From Rotaria socialis (taxonomy: Eukaryota > Rotifera > Eurotatoria > Philodinida > Philodinidae), in contig CAJNYU010002755.1 in assembly GCA_905331475.1 (NCBI GenBank), positions 189,468 through 253,467 on the forward strand: 64,000 nt of DNA, written 5' to 3'. Made by a program: the position numbers and the translations under genes. Every line of letters starts with the position of its first letter. Position 1 is the stretch's first letter. Shown here in pieces: positions 36,955-48,869 of this stretch. Under the pieces are notes generated by a model, which ran no database searches, was not told the origin of the DNA, and saw nothing but the letters and a program-made list of their open reading frames with translations.

Positions 36955-39413
36955 ATGGCATCATCGCAGTATAACTTTAAGAAGATTATTACCATTCCTA
37001 CAGCTCAAGTACGCTCTTTGACCTTTATAAAAATTAAATCGTTTTTAATTTAAATTTTAGGATTTTATTGACATTATCCTTTCGAAAACTCAACGAAAGA
37101 CACCAACAGTCGTTCATAAACAATATAAAATTGCTCGTATTCGTAATTTTTATTTACGAAAAATAAAATTTACCCAACAAAGTTTTCATGATAAACTTCA
37201 AGCAATTCTTACTGAATTTCCTAAACTTGAGGTAAATGATCGGCTCGAGTTTTTATCATAAAATACAATTCTATTTTCCAACAGGAAGTTCACCCGTTCT
37301 ATGCTGATCTCATGAACGTTTTATATGATAAAAATCATTATAAATTAGCACTTGGCCAACTGAATATTGCTAAAAATTTAATTGATAAGTAAGGAAAAGA
37401 TTTTCCAAGAAACTATAGAAAATAATTTTCTCTTGTAAATATTAGCGTATCAAAAGATTATGCAAGAATGATGAAGTTCGCTGATTCACTCTATCGATGC
37501 AAATGTTTAAAACGAGCAGCTTTGGGAAGGTAAGTTCATCTGAAACTATTCTCTAAAAATACAAATTCAATTCGTTGTTTTTCTTCTCGCGTAGAATGGC
37601 AACAATAGTAAAACGCCAAGCACAAAGTTTACAATATCTTGAACAAGTTCGTCAACATTTATCACGTTTACCATCGATTGATCCAAATACGCGTACACTT
37701 CTAATTTGTGGTTATCCAAATGTTGGTAAATCAAGTTTTCTCAATAAAATAACACGTGCCGATGTTGAAGTACAACCGTATGCATTTACAACTAAATCAC
37801 TTTATGTTGGTCATACGGATTATAAATATTTACGTTGGCAAGTTGTTGATACACCGGGTATTCTTGATCATTCATTAGGTAAGATTTTATCATTCGAGTA
37901 ATTCGTGTATAGAGCTTCTTTGGTTTTTATAGAGGATCGAAATACTATTGAAATGCAAGCTATTACTGCATTGGCTCATCTTCGTGCAGCAATTCTTTAT
38001 GTTATGGATATTTCGGAAACATGTGGTTATACACTTGAAGAACAAGTATGCCGTTTTACATTCTATAAACAAGTAGCAGCTTTCTAATTGATCTATTACT
38101 TTTAGCTCAATCTATTCAATAATATCAAAGTATTATTCACCAATAAACCATTAATCATTGCTCTCAATAAAATCGATATCAAACGACTCGATGAATTATC
38201 TCCAGAGAAACGAGCTGTTTTCGAACAATTCGCTAAAGACGATGTAAAAATCGTCGAAATGAGTACGTTTTCTGAAGAAGGTGTCATCGAAGTTCGAAAC
38301 GAAGTAATTTATCTGAAACATTAATTTCACAGAGGAAAAAACTATTTTTTGTTTGTTAAAGGCTTGTGATCGTTTATTAGCACATCGTGTTGATATTAAA
38401 CTGAAAAGTCGTAAAGTCAATGATGTTCTCAATCGTTTACACGTAACACAACCGCTAAAACGGGACGAACGTGTACGCGCGCCGTACATACCCGAAGGTG
38501 TTATTCAACGTTTAGAATCTATGCAAGTCAACAACGGTCAAGATCAACCAGCTAAAAAGAAGACCGAACGTGATCTAGAAGTCGAATTGGAAGAAGACTA
38601 CCATTTAGATTTACGTAAAACATGGTGTTTGGAAAATAATGACGAACGTTACGATGTTATACCGGAAATTTATCGCAATAAAAATATTGCTGATTATATC
38701 GATCCAGAAATCATGGCTAAACTCGAAGAGCTAGAACACGAAGAAGAAGCACGTGATCAAGCCGGATTTTACGATTTGGATGAAAGTGAAGACGATGAAG
38801 AAACTACAGCCATAAGAAAGTTAGCAAAAAAAATTCGTTATAAACGCCAAGTTATCATTGGTGAATCTCGATCGAAAAAACAAGCTCGACGAACACCATC
38901 TGTGCCAAGACCGAAGAAACCCATTGTTCGAGAACATCTAGAAAGTACAATGAGCGAATTAGGCATTGACATGGACAATAAAGAAGATGTAAGAATTAGA
39001 AAAACAACCTAGGAGACTATTCGCACAAGTCCCTCTAATGAATTTTATTTTTGTTTTAGTCACACTATGTTGCTAAGATGCACGAAACACGTAGTCGTTC
39101 GTTGAGTAGACCAGCAACCAAACGTAAGCGTGAAGATTCAGAAGGAAATGTACGTAGTAGTTCGAAAGTACCTCGTGATAAATCTGGTGTACGCGATGTT
39201 AAAATGGCTACGAAAGCAAGAAAGATCAATAAACTTGGTCAACGTAAGATGAATTTGGATGCTAGACTTGGTGAATCCGACAGAAGAATATTCACTGAAA
39301 AACCCAAACATTTGTGTAAGTTATTAATTGTTTTTTTTTTCTAATTGAAATTCTATGTTGGCTCTCTTCTAGTTTCCGGCAAACGATCATCTGGCAAAAC
39401 AGATCGACGATAG
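36955..39413 (+). CDS. GTPBP4: nucleolar GTP-binding protein 1 (NOG1)
   Basis: Ten exons join in frame: 36955-37008, 37061-37231, 37285-37388, 37446-37529, 37595-37878, 37933-38045, 38106-38303, 38362-38988, 39060-39315, 39373-39413. They total 1932 nt, or 643 aa (human 634). It is an Obg-like GTPase needed for maturation of the 60S ribosomal subunit in the nucleolus. The N-terminal NOG1 helical domain is followed by the G domain: G1 GYPNVGKS (177-184), G3 DTPG (223-226) and G4 NKID (291-294). The C-terminal third is basic and acidic by turns, ending in a Lys/Arg-rich tail ([12 protein letters not shown]). UNG starts 126 bp downstream on the same strand. Confidence 0.97.
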
Positions 39414-39449
39414 TAGATGTTTTCTATTGTTAATTGTTTTGTTTTTCGG

Positions 39450-39455
39450 AATAAA
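39450..39455 (+). terminator. AATAAA poly(A) signal of GTPBP4
   Basis: AATAAATAAAG lies 37 nt after the GTPBP4 stop and well before the UNG start. Confidence 0.6.
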
Positions 39456-39523
39456 TAAAGAAAAAAAAAATAATTTTTACGAACGAAAAAGACAACAGTT
39501 GTTCTCTTATGATCAATTCTTGT

Positions 39524-39525
39524 AG
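39524..39525 (+). promoter_or_regulatory. 3' splice acceptor 14 nt upstream of the UNG ATG
   Basis: A pyrimidine-rich stretch ends TTCTTGTAG; the ATG follows after 14 nt. In the 126-bp GTPBP4-UNG gap there is little room for a promoter plus a 5'UTR intron, so a spliced-leader acceptor for the downstream cistron is plausible. Confidence 0.45.
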
Positions 39526-39539
39526 ATTGTCAAAAACGA

Positions 39540-40983
39540 ATGGCTACACAAAAATCAATCACATCTTTCTTTAGAAAAAAACGCGAAATATCGGATGTAG
39601 ATGAAAACGAAGATGTTAAGGAGGTAAATATAATTATCAGCTCTGAATTTTCCGATGTCTGAAATTATACCGTTGATTGTTAGTAAAAAATTCACTCAAT
39701 TACTTTGCAATCTATCCTTCCTGTATGAGTGAACACTAAAATTTGAAATTTTTTCGATAGCATAGGTGCAGAATTTTTTCACAGTGAATTGAAAATTCTT
39801 TTTTTTCTGTTTTCCAAGCCTGCAGCTACAACACCGAAGCGTATTAAAACAGCATCGAATACACCGGTAGCATCTCCTTTTCGAATTTCTCAACCGAATT
39901 CACCAATTGTACCAAAAACCGACGAAGAGAAACGTTTAGCCGAACGTGTTGAACACAATCGAGTCGTGGCAAAAATGAAACTTGAAGCTAAAACAACACG
40001 TGGACTTGTTGTTAATATGGGTGTATCGTGGTATAAAGCATTCGAAAAAGAATTTTCTAAAGAATATTTTCAAAAGGTATTTTTGATCTTAACAAGAAAA
40101 AAAATACCGTGTCGTTTTTTAATTAGTTAGCAAATTTTATTGCCGATGAACGAGAAAAAGGTGTTACTATTTATCCACCACCAAATCATGTTTTTACATT
40201 TACACGTATGTGTGAATTGAACGAAGTTAAAGTTGTTATTCTTGGACAAGATCCATATCATGGACCCAATCAAGCACATGGCCTATGTTTTTCAGTACGA
40301 AAAAATGTTCCACCACCGCCAAGGTTTGTAAAAATAAGCATATATTCTTATCTAATAGATATTCTACTTTTTGTTTTAGTCTTCAAAACATGTATAAAGA
40401 ACTAAAAGCTGATATACCAGGTTTTGTTATGCCTACTCACGGAACTTTGTTGGGTTGGGCTAAGCAGGGCGTTCTATTACTCAATGCTTGTTTAACTGTT
40501 GAAAAAAGTAAAGCAAATTCACATAAAGGAAAAGGCTGGGAAAAGTTTACGGTAAAAACCTTCTGATTTCTTAGTTAATCTTATTTCTGTTTTCTAGGAT
40601 GCTGTTGTTCAATATCTCAATGATCGTTCAGCTAATATTGTATTCTTACTTTGGGGTAGAGATGCTCAAAATAAAGGAGCTCGAATTAATAAAGTAAATT
40701 CGATATGTTAATGGATTTCAATAGAAATATCATTTCTCTTCTTTTTTTAAATATTTAGCAACGTCACCATGTTCTAGCAACTGCTCATCCATCGCCATTA
40801 TCGGCTTATAATGGATTTATGGGTTGTAAGGTATTTGAAACATCATCTGTTTTTTTTTCTAATTTAAACTAAAATTTTCCTTTCTAGCATTTTTCGAAAG
40901 CTAATGCTTATCTTAAAGCTGCTGGTCTTCCTGAAATTGATTGGTCCAATTTACCATCCGAGGATGAATTTCCACTGGATTAA
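39540..40983 (+). CDS. UNG: uracil-DNA glycosylase, family 1
   Basis: Seven exons join in frame: 39540-39623, 39819-40076, 40127-40323, 40380-40551, 40598-40693, 40759-40830, 40888-40983. They total 975 nt, or 324 aa. It removes uracil from DNA to start base excision repair. The water-activating motif GQDPYHGP is at 154-161 (Asp156), and the uracil/DNA-binding motif is HPSPLS with His279. The extreme N-terminus QKSITSFF is a PCNA-interacting (PIP) box as in nuclear UNG2, so a nuclear replication-linked form is likely. An AATAAA follows at 41152. No missing catalytic residue. Confidence 0.97.
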
Positions 40984-41668
40984 AAAAATCGAGATATTTT
41001 GATTATGTATTTTTTTGTATAATATTTTTTTTCTCTCTTGCGTTTTCGTACGTTCATCTAGTCTTTCTACTCAATGAAACTTATGTCAGATCTTATTTAT
41101 CCTTTTTTTATTTTCATCTTAACTTATGTTCAATGTCTCTTGATTATTTTCAATAAAGAAAAGCTTATGTCTCACAGTAATCATTCCTTTGCAATCCAAG
41201 GGTGTGGGTGTCGGCGACCATTATAAGAGAGCACCCTCCTAGACTCACATCCATATCCTTCGAAAAATTCTTTTGTTATTATGTCTAAATTTTCAATACC
41301 TTACAATTTGAATATCTCGATCTAGGCGCGCCACGGCAGCTCATATTTTCAGTTTGGTAGTTTCTTGTTGAGGACTATCATTTGGCACCAAAATAGTTAA
41401 GGAAATCGACTGGCATGACAAGTCATTTTTCTATGTCAGACATACAAATGGTGTGGGTCATTACCAGGTAGAGAAAAATGTATTTCATTGTGAGACGAGC
41501 TACTTCGAATTTGTTTTGGTTAACCACAAGCAGTTTTCAAAATTTAATTCATAAGTTCAGACGACATTCGTTTTGTTATCTTGTGATTCCAATTTTATTT
41601 CTAATCGCCCGCTACTTTCACTTCACTTTTATTACCCAACATTATCTCTTCCGATGTTTTCGCATTTT
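40984..41668. other. intergenic between UNG and the glycosyltransferase-like ORF
   Basis: It contains the UNG poly(A) signal AATAAA at 41152-41157 and, at 41200-41212, the telomere-like tract GGGTGTGGGTG, followed by CACCCTCC and ACTCACATCCATATCC. No gene seen. Confidence 0.5.
41152..41157 (+). terminator. AATAAA poly(A) signal of UNG
   Basis: A canonical hexamer 169 nt after the UNG stop codon. Confidence 0.55.
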
Positions 41669-42724
41669 TTATTTAAAAAACAAAGTAAAATCGCCCTGCT
41701 CAATATCAACACTGAATCCACCAATAAAATTATTCGTCTCACTCAAAATTCCATTCTCCTCACCAGCCAAAGCAGCATGATTCTGCATATTCAATTTAAT
41801 CATGCTCTTTATTCTTTCCTCTTGTCTTTCACCCAATAAATTCATTCTACCATGTTGATGACCAACAGTGACCTTCTTGCCATTACCCGAATAAAACATC
41901 CAAGCACCCCATTTTTTCCATTTTTCAAATGCAGCTTCTTTAGTAGGTGCATCCCTCATGCTTTGCATGTACGCTGTTCCGAAAGTGTCTTCAATGAAAT
42001 CTCCTCGTTTCAGCATTGGCATGGCAAAAATTTGGCGATAAGTTTCGACAGAACATAGATGTGGTCTATCAAACCAGTGTAAACAAGCTACTAAATCATT
42101 GCTCAAGGGGCGATCTGATCGAAGATTTCGAGCTTGAGAGAATATATGCTGATAGTAGCGATGTGTATGACATTTGCTGGTTTCGTAATTTAGTGACATG
42201 CGTGAGAGGAAAGCAATATATTGTACTTCATCTTCGGTTTGTAAAATTGACAAGAGATGAGATATTGGTGGATGAAATATAAACAGCCAATCGTGCTGAA
42301 CAATCATAACATATGGTGTTTTCACGTAATCTAATGCAGCTTTGATACAGAAAGCAAATCCATTTCGTTTTTTCAATACGAGGAAGGTTACATCACGATT
42401 TAAGCTAGATGAGATCGAGCATGTCGGATCATCAGATGAACAAGCAACATCGCCGAATAGTTTGCGAACATTTTCAATATAAGCAGGATACCGATCCGCT
42501 AGGTCCTGCGTGACACATCCTTTCTTCAATCTACTACGCTTGTGTAAGGCAACAGTAAAATTATCAAAAGTAATGACAATAGGAACCTCTGATAATGAAT
42601 CTGGTAATGAAGCAAGAGTATTCTTAATCAGACCAGGCGATGGAGCTGACGGAACAGGCGAAGTTGTTATGATTATTGTAAGTAAATTTGGCGAAATTGA
42701 ACATTCGGGTAAAAAAGTCGACAT
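41669..42724 (-). CDS. putative glycosyltransferase-like protein (GT-A-like, family unassigned)
   Basis: An intronless ORF of 351 aa. Features that recall GT-A glycosyltransferases: a beta-strand start LLTIIITTSPVPSAP (14-28), VPIVITFDNF (47-56), then RNGFAFCIKAAL (120-131) leading to TPYVMIVQHDWLFI (136-149), where QHDW occupies the place of the metal-binding DxD-type motif, and later EDTFG (245-249). These are pattern impressions, not a family match. No signal peptide or membrane anchor is obvious. Intronless structure next to intron-rich animal genes hints at horizontal origin or retro-origin (inference). The strand is opposite to UNG. Confidence 0.6.
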   Translation of the reverse strand: MSTFLPECSISPNLLTIIITTSPVPSAPSPGLIKNTLASLPDSLSEVPIVITFDNFTVALHKRSRLKKGCVTQDLADRYPAYIENVRKLFGDVACSSDDPTCSISSSLNRDVTFLVLKKRNGFAFCIKAALDYVKTPYVMIVQHDWLFIFHPPISHLLSILQTEDEVQYIAFLSRMSLNYETSKCHTHRYYQHIFSQARNLRSDRPLSNDLVACLHWFDRPHLCSVETYRQIFAMPMLKRGDFIEDTFGTAYMQSMRDAPTKEAAFEKWKKWGAWMFYSGNGKKVTVGHQHGRMNLLGERQEERIKSMIKLNMQNHAALAGEENGILSETNNFIGGFSVDIEQGDFTLFFK

Positions 42725-45427
42725 TTATGGTAGGCCAAGACCGCACTTACTTTGTATTGAACTTACCAGAAATTGCATCAAAACATGATGCAATGGTCAT
42801 CGATAAAGAAGTTCAAATTACAACTTTCATCAAGTGATGAAATTGTCAATTCTAAAACATACTAAAGTAGAAATTTTGTTATACTATGAATTAGATTCCA
42901 TTATTGATGTACAAAAGAAAGGGTGAGCACTGGCTTTGCCTGCCCACATTCACAACCTGTTCTATTTTCACGAAAAATCATTCCGACCTTAATACATTTC
43001 GATCGAGCGTGAAAACTATCAGAATAGTTTAATCTCGGAGTAGAATCAAGAAACTCTAAGTATTTTGACCTTTTCAAGCAACATCTAAAATGGTTCAGGA
43101 TAGAAATAAATCTAACTGGAGATGGCTTTAGAATAACCACGAAATATACTGAAGTTTTTCGAAGCAGCGTGAAGCATATTAAGTCGTAATTTGTTCCGCT
43201 TGTTTTAACGTCAGATACCTTTTCTCGTTGGAGGCTATGCGAATTTCTTGAAAAGATTGAAATGAATCATACAAATTGAGAGTAACCACGCAAAATAACA
43301 TTGATTTTGTTTCTTCTGCAGGTTGCCATTGATGGCAAATTATTTTTTATTGTTTTATTGCTGTGATGATTATAAAGGCGGTGTTGAAGAAATTGAAAAT
43401 AGTCATTGGTAGGGAGAGAAACGACATAAAGTTTTCGTCATTTTTTGATTCTTCAATCGGGTATTGATGACAGAGAACATAGGCGTTGGAATAAGTAGCT
43501 TTTACCCTTATTTACGATGGACGATATTTTAAGGCATGTTGACTCTTCTACAAAATAGGACACCAGTAGGTGGATGCTATTAGCAATATACTCATTTTTG
43601 TGCACAAAACAAAATAGACTAACGATTTGGAAGAAAAAAGAAAAATACCGATCGCCCAGGTCGAACATTCCGGCCACCGGATCCCGTAGGATACTCCAGG
43701 GAATATGTGGGAAAGTCATCATATCCTGCAGAAAAACACGAGAAATCGCTGGAACATGGAAGCAGTATTCCGGTCAATAATACGGCCGGACTTTTCCTAC
43801 CAAGTTCCGGCGCTTTCCGGCAGGAATTGATCGGAAATCACCGGAAAGAATCCGAAAAATTTTTAACCGGAATACTACTTCCACAAAATCAACGGAACTA
43901 CCCGTAACCGGCCGTTTCCAGGCCGGACTATTCGACCTGGGATTCCAATAGATATCTGTATGTTTTATAGCCCACTAAAATCTTTTTTTTTAATATGGTC
44001 ACTCGATAGTAATGGCTTGGAAATTAGTGCCATCCTCCTACAATCTTCTTCTAAGCGTGGTTTCACTAATATTTATACCTTTCTTTGATAATCTAACTGT
44101 AACTTGGCCTGCAAATTCGATAGAATATTGAGCTATGATCGATTGAATCACTATTCCTTGTTTTCCCGTTGTACACTATTTACGCCCAGATTTTTCTTCA
44201 ACTTCTACATCTCCGGTTATTTCATACCTTTCTAATCTGAAAAAAATGGTGTCATATGGAACTATTTATGGTTCTACCCAAGATACTGAACCTTTCAAGA
44301 TTTCACTCGCTCATTAATAAACCATCGAAGGTTCTAGCTAGTTTAAAGAACCGTCTAAGATCTTCAATAGTTCCGGATGTTTGAAAAGATTCCGTCCTGC
44401 ACCATTTTTTCAAAGATGCTTTTGGCTTGAAGCAAGATACTATATTTTCGGAACGTGATTTAATTAATATAAATCTCAAATAAGTTGCTGAGATCGAGTA
44501 ATCTGAATTCATCATCATTTTTTCGATCAAAGCTCCCAATGATCAGAAATTGATTCCATCAAAAAATTGAGGGCTGTAAAATTAGACTTTGCATTTCAAC
44601 TCCGATCTGAATTCTGATCGAAGCTTGGAGTCGGTTATCGATATCCAGGTATCCGAATCCGTCATAATTTTCTCGATGCCAGGGATGCGAAATTTGAATG
44701 ATAGACTTGGGTAGTTGTGTGTGCAAAATCAATTCAATAATTAGTGGTATCTTTTCAAGTGTGATTGTTAAGTGTTAGATTAACGTAAAGTGCCACACCT
44801 AGACACGGGTGTGGGCGTAGATATCCTTCCCTCGCATACCCACACCACCACATGGTATGTTTCTTTTCTGAATTCTCCCACACGGACAGTCCATCCTGAA
44901 ACTTTTGCATGTTTCTGGGTGCGTAACTTTTTATAGATGAAACGGAGACCCACCCTCAATTACAATGGTCAGCAATTATAATAAACTTCGTGTGAGGAAG
45001 TAAAAAACGTATATAAAATGTGCACGCTCGAAGCAAAAGGTAGATTTTTGTAATGCAGAAAAAAATGCTTCTTATGCTGACAGTTTGAAGAATTAATTAC
45101 TGTTTTTCATTGGCAGACAGGAGAGAAGAAAGAAAATATTCCGAGATGGAAAATATTTGCTTATAATTGACTAAAATAAAATGCTGAAACAATGTCTCTC
45201 TTTTATGTTGAATTACATAGACACTGAGGATTTTTGAATCAATATGTGCGAGAATGCAAAATAATAAAAAAAATTCTTTTTACGTCACTGTATTCCATAG
45301 AAACAAGAAGTACGTAAATAATTATTTTTGCACTATCCACAGTTACTCCTTTTAAGGCTTCATATAAATCAATAGCACAAAAGAAAATTTCATCTAAGTT
45401 ATTTTGCGTACTTTTATAAGATACGAA
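42725..45427. other. repeat-containing intergenic region
   Basis: 2.7 kb without a recognisable gene. It includes the CCGG-rich element at 43655-43941 and a G-rich/C-rich pair at 44807-44850 (CGGGTGTGGGCG ... ATACCCACACCACC). The ORFs at 42901 and 44303 on the minus strand resemble nothing known. Confidence 0.45.
43655..43941. mobile_element. CCGG-rich MITE-like element
   Basis: The left end CCCAGGTCGAA-(11 nt)-CGGCC is matched by the right end GGCCGGACTATTCGACCTGGG, giving imperfect terminal inverted repeats of about 21 bp on a 287-bp unit. The interior repeats TTCCGG/CCGGAA words many times and is clearly more GC-rich than its surroundings. No convincing target duplication and no ORF. Superfamily unknown. 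Confidence 0.6.
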
Positions 45428-46000
45428 ATGTCCACAAGTGGTAGCAAAAGTATTCAAGAGGTGCTAGATGAGTACTATATTGATGCAAAGGGTGGATTTG
45501 TCGTCGATGCTGCAAGAGCTCTAATTTCGGCGCTCATTAACAAACGTACCACCAATCAAAGCAAGGTCAAAAAAGCCTTCAATACTCTTTTGAAATACTA
45601 TGATGAATATCCAAATATCATGAGTCCATTAGGACTCGGAATCGGCATTATATTTTTGATTGATTCAAATAATGATCGAAACGTCGTAAGAAGATTACAA
45701 GGAGAAATAATAGCCGCTTTTAAAAAGTATCCTCACACCTTGTGGGAACAGCGTCTGACCGAAATTCAAGTCGAAGCAAAAGAACTGAAAACTCGCCAAT
45801 TGACCATGGGCACCCTCAAGTTCATCATGTCCATCTCAATTGGTTATCTTGCGTACGCAAGTACGGCAGGTATTTTGGCAAAGACTGCTTTGGCTGCAGG
45901 ATCCACCGGATGTGGAATGGCTGGTGTGATAAACAGCGTCAACTACTACAATTTACATGAGCTCATCAAACGTTTAGAAAGAGATGACTATTTGAACTAA
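45428..46000 (+). CDS. hypothetical protein, 190 aa
   Basis: Single-exon ORF from ATG at 45428 (MSTSGSKSIQEVLDEYY) to TAA. I do not recognise a family. The first half is charged and helical (DEYYIDAKGGFVVDAARALI). There are two hydrophobic stretches, about 75-88 (PLGLGIGIIFLID) and 132-160 (FIMSISIGYLAYAS...LAAGSTGCGMAG), which could be membrane segments. The C-terminus is a short charged helix (ELIKRLERDD). The frame has balanced codon use unlike random AT-rich ORFs nearby. No neighbours on the same strand suggest a role. Lineage-specific or acquired gene; not certain to be expressed. Confidence 0.55.
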   Translation: MSTSGSKSIQEVLDEYYIDAKGGFVVDAARALISALINKRTTNQSKVKKAFNTLLKYYDEYPNIMSPLGLGIGIIFLIDSNNDRNVVRRLQGEIIAAFKKYPHTLWEQRLTEIQVEAKELKTRQLTMGTLKFIMSISIGYLAYASTAGILAKTALAAGSTGCGMAGVINSVNYYNLHELIKRLERDDYLN

Positions 46001-46672
46001 ACTTTTTCTTCAAAATGTACTCGCTGGTATTCCTGCTTGTTTCTCTTCAAACATTATCACTTTTCGAATAATTAACATGCATTTCATTGCTTATAATAAG
46101 TGCCATCCCTAATAGCAAACTTAGGTTCTACGACAACCCTTGCTTCAGAGATACATGCAGAAAAATATGAGTAACGTCAATGAACAAGATTATTCTTACT
46201 CTTGAATTACATTCTTACCGTTGCTGGACCCCCATTGCCATCCTCTAGAAAATACCGTGTTACAGATCTCAACAGGTTACGCCAAGTAGGAAAACCGGCT
46301 TCACAGACAGATCAAAAGCATTCTGGTAACAAGATTCTTTCAAAAATATAAGACAGTGTGAGTGGAGGTGGATGAATAATATAGCACTCCCGTTTCCACA
46401 GTCAAATTCACAGTTACAGTCACAGCCATACACTTAAAAAAGAAAGGTCTTTTACACAACTTAAAAAGGATCTTATTCTCGGCACACGGTAAAATCCTTT
46501 CTTGGTTTAGTAAAAAAACGGTTTCGTACCAATCCCCTTTACAATAATTTAAGAAAAAAGTTTCGTATCAATGGTTTCGTACCGAACCTCTCAAAAACAA
46601 TTAAAAAAAGCTTCGTACAAAACTATCTGTACTAAACCTACTTCCAACTGTTCACTCAGTCAAAAATTTCAT
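46001..46672. repeat. intergenic with imperfect direct repeats
   Basis: From about 46500 to 46640 the word GTTTCGTACC/GCTTCGTAC recurs four to five times, with an imperfect duplication of about 55 nt (CGTACC, CCT, CAATT, AAAAAAG, TTCGTA). No gene seen in the rest. Confidence 0.5.
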
Positions 46673-46916
46673 TTAACCCTCTGGTGTTGTCCGTGATATA
46701 CACGCTATTCGAATATTTCTGAAAACCCAATTATGGGATAGATCAAAGAAATCAAGAGTAAACGGAAATAGTCTATGTGGTAATTTTCCTTCATGATGGA
46801 GAAAATTACTGCATAGACTATTTTCACTTACTCTTGATTTCTTTGATCTATACCATACTTGGGTTTTCAGAAATATTAGAATAGCGTGCATATTACGGAC
46901 GGTATCATAGAGTTAA
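46673..46916. mobile_element. piggyBac-type palindromic MITE (TTAA duplication)
   Basis: Nearly the whole 236-bp unit folds back on itself. About 110-bp arms, with high identity in the inner part (for example CACGCTATTC, GATCAAAGAAATCAAGAGTA, ATAGACTA in both orientations), flank a loop of about 10 bp near 46790. It is bounded by TTAA on both sides (46673-46676 and 46913-46916), and the ends start CCCTCTG/CTCTATG. TTAA duplications with CCY-type ends are the hallmark of piggyBac elements. Confidence 0.75.
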
Positions 46917-47497
46917 AACCAAATCCACTGATGATTTCCATAATTGAAACAACCTATAATATATATAAATAAATAAATATAATCATTTTATTAGATCAAA
47001 TGTAGACCGATTGCAATAAATGAAAAATAAGCGCATAAGACTCTTATGTAAGAGTTTATGAACGAAATTTGAATAAATAGTTTGATGTGTACGGAACAAG
47101 AAATTGTCTACATAATGAATATTTTGAAAAATAATTACTTTTTGGATAAATTGAAGTTAAATTAAAAGGTCTATGCATATATTTATTGGTCGTAGAAAGC
47201 CGGTTTAAATGATGTACAAGGGCTTGCCGTTATACTTGGTTAACAAAAACTAGGCACAAAAAGAAAATTGATTGGCAGCATCTATAGGTAGTAATTCATC
47301 CTTAGGAAAAAAAATTGGTTCTCATTATATTTGGGTGAGCTAAAAAATAACGGATTATAATCGGTTTTTACGCTGATTAATAAAACAATATTCATAAACT
47401 TGTGAAGATGAAGAAAAAAAATTGCTCTTTTTTTTGTTGAAATAAAGGAAGAAAACACTTTTGAAAGTAGAGTTTATTATTCAGATTGATAATCTCT
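46917..47497. other. gene-free stretch
   Basis: AT-rich DNA. A 12-nt near palindrome GGATTATAATCG lies at about 47352. No coding signal. Confidence 0.4.
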
Positions 47498-48869
47498 ATC
47501 CCATGTAAAAAAATAGGGGTGAAATCAAATTCAAATCGATTACTTTTTTGATTAAAAATTGATTATAATCGTACACCCTTTAGCCGATTATAATCGGAGA
47601 AACAGTTATTCCGCTGTAATAATCGATGCAACAGTTGTTTCCCAATACTACCGATTACAACAAATTTCAGTTGATTTGTATCTGTTTTTAATCAATCACA
47701 AATCAACTTACTGGTGATTCAATGTAGCTGTGATGGTTTGAGATCGACATCAGGCACATAATAACATCTCATCAATTACTTCCAGTAACGCTGATTTACA
47801 ATGAGCAAGATTAGACTTATTTTTACTTTCCTGAAAGTACTTTCTCAAGAATTCATCAGTATTCTCTAAACTACATTTTTCAGAATTTTTACTTTCTCAA
47901 CAACATATACTTTTACTTCCTTGTTTTCTACTAAACGAACTGGTGATACTCCTCTCCGAGAAACAGACAGAAATCATCGAAAACAATCGCTATCAAAATG
48001 AAAACAACTCTGAACATATTCCATTTGAATAAATGGAACAAAAAAAAACATGATATGATTTGAACAAAAAATTTATTCTTAATATTGGTTTTGAATCGAA
48101 AGGAAGAAAGAAAGAAAGAAAAAGCAGCTCAGATTTATATTAAAAGGAAATTCGTATTATAACCTGGGAATGTGGAGGTTTTGTGCAATCAATTATTTTT
48201 ATGGGAAGTACTGTAAAGAGTGTTACAGTTTTTTCTTTGAAAGGGGTTGATGTTTCTGGTTATTGTGTATTATATCAGATTTTTTATGCGATTTTGGAGA
48301 TACTTGAATTGTTGTTCTAGATTCACATCAGGTCATAAATGTTGAAATCGCGTTTTTCATGTGCAAAAAGAAATCGAGCTCAGCGCCTAAAGTTTTGCTT
48401 TGGTCTTACATGTATCGAGTCTAAATAGGTTGTTTCATCATTTTTTGAATAACACAGGTGATAGTGAATGATGTAGGATTGTCTGTGCATGCCGTTCATA
48501 GCCAAGCACTGAACTAATAATCTATCTTTCTAAATTTTCCAGATATCATATTTTTAAGATTTAAACGGTAATTTATTTTACATTGTTGAAATGAACAATC
48601 ATTAAATTACTAGGATGACTTTAGCTTTAATTTTTATCACGCAACATAATCAGAAAAATCAGCTTTAATGCTTTTTTTCAAACGCTTTCTTAATAATTAC
48701 GAAATATCGATAAAGAAGTGACTTCTGATCGTGGAAGTTTTCAAAAAAGTTTTTTTCTGTCTAGAATCAGTTTATTTCGACTTTCGTCAATTGTTCTATT
48801 GAAAAAATTGAATGATTCCTAATTAGGTTTTCAATTTAGTTCTTTTAACACGGATAAAACGAATCTTTG

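Noticed and set aside
36718-37053. 111-aa ORF upstream of GTPBP4
   Set aside because: It overlaps the true GTPBP4 start in frame; the upstream part lacks any conserved feature, and the family starts near [11 protein letters not shown].
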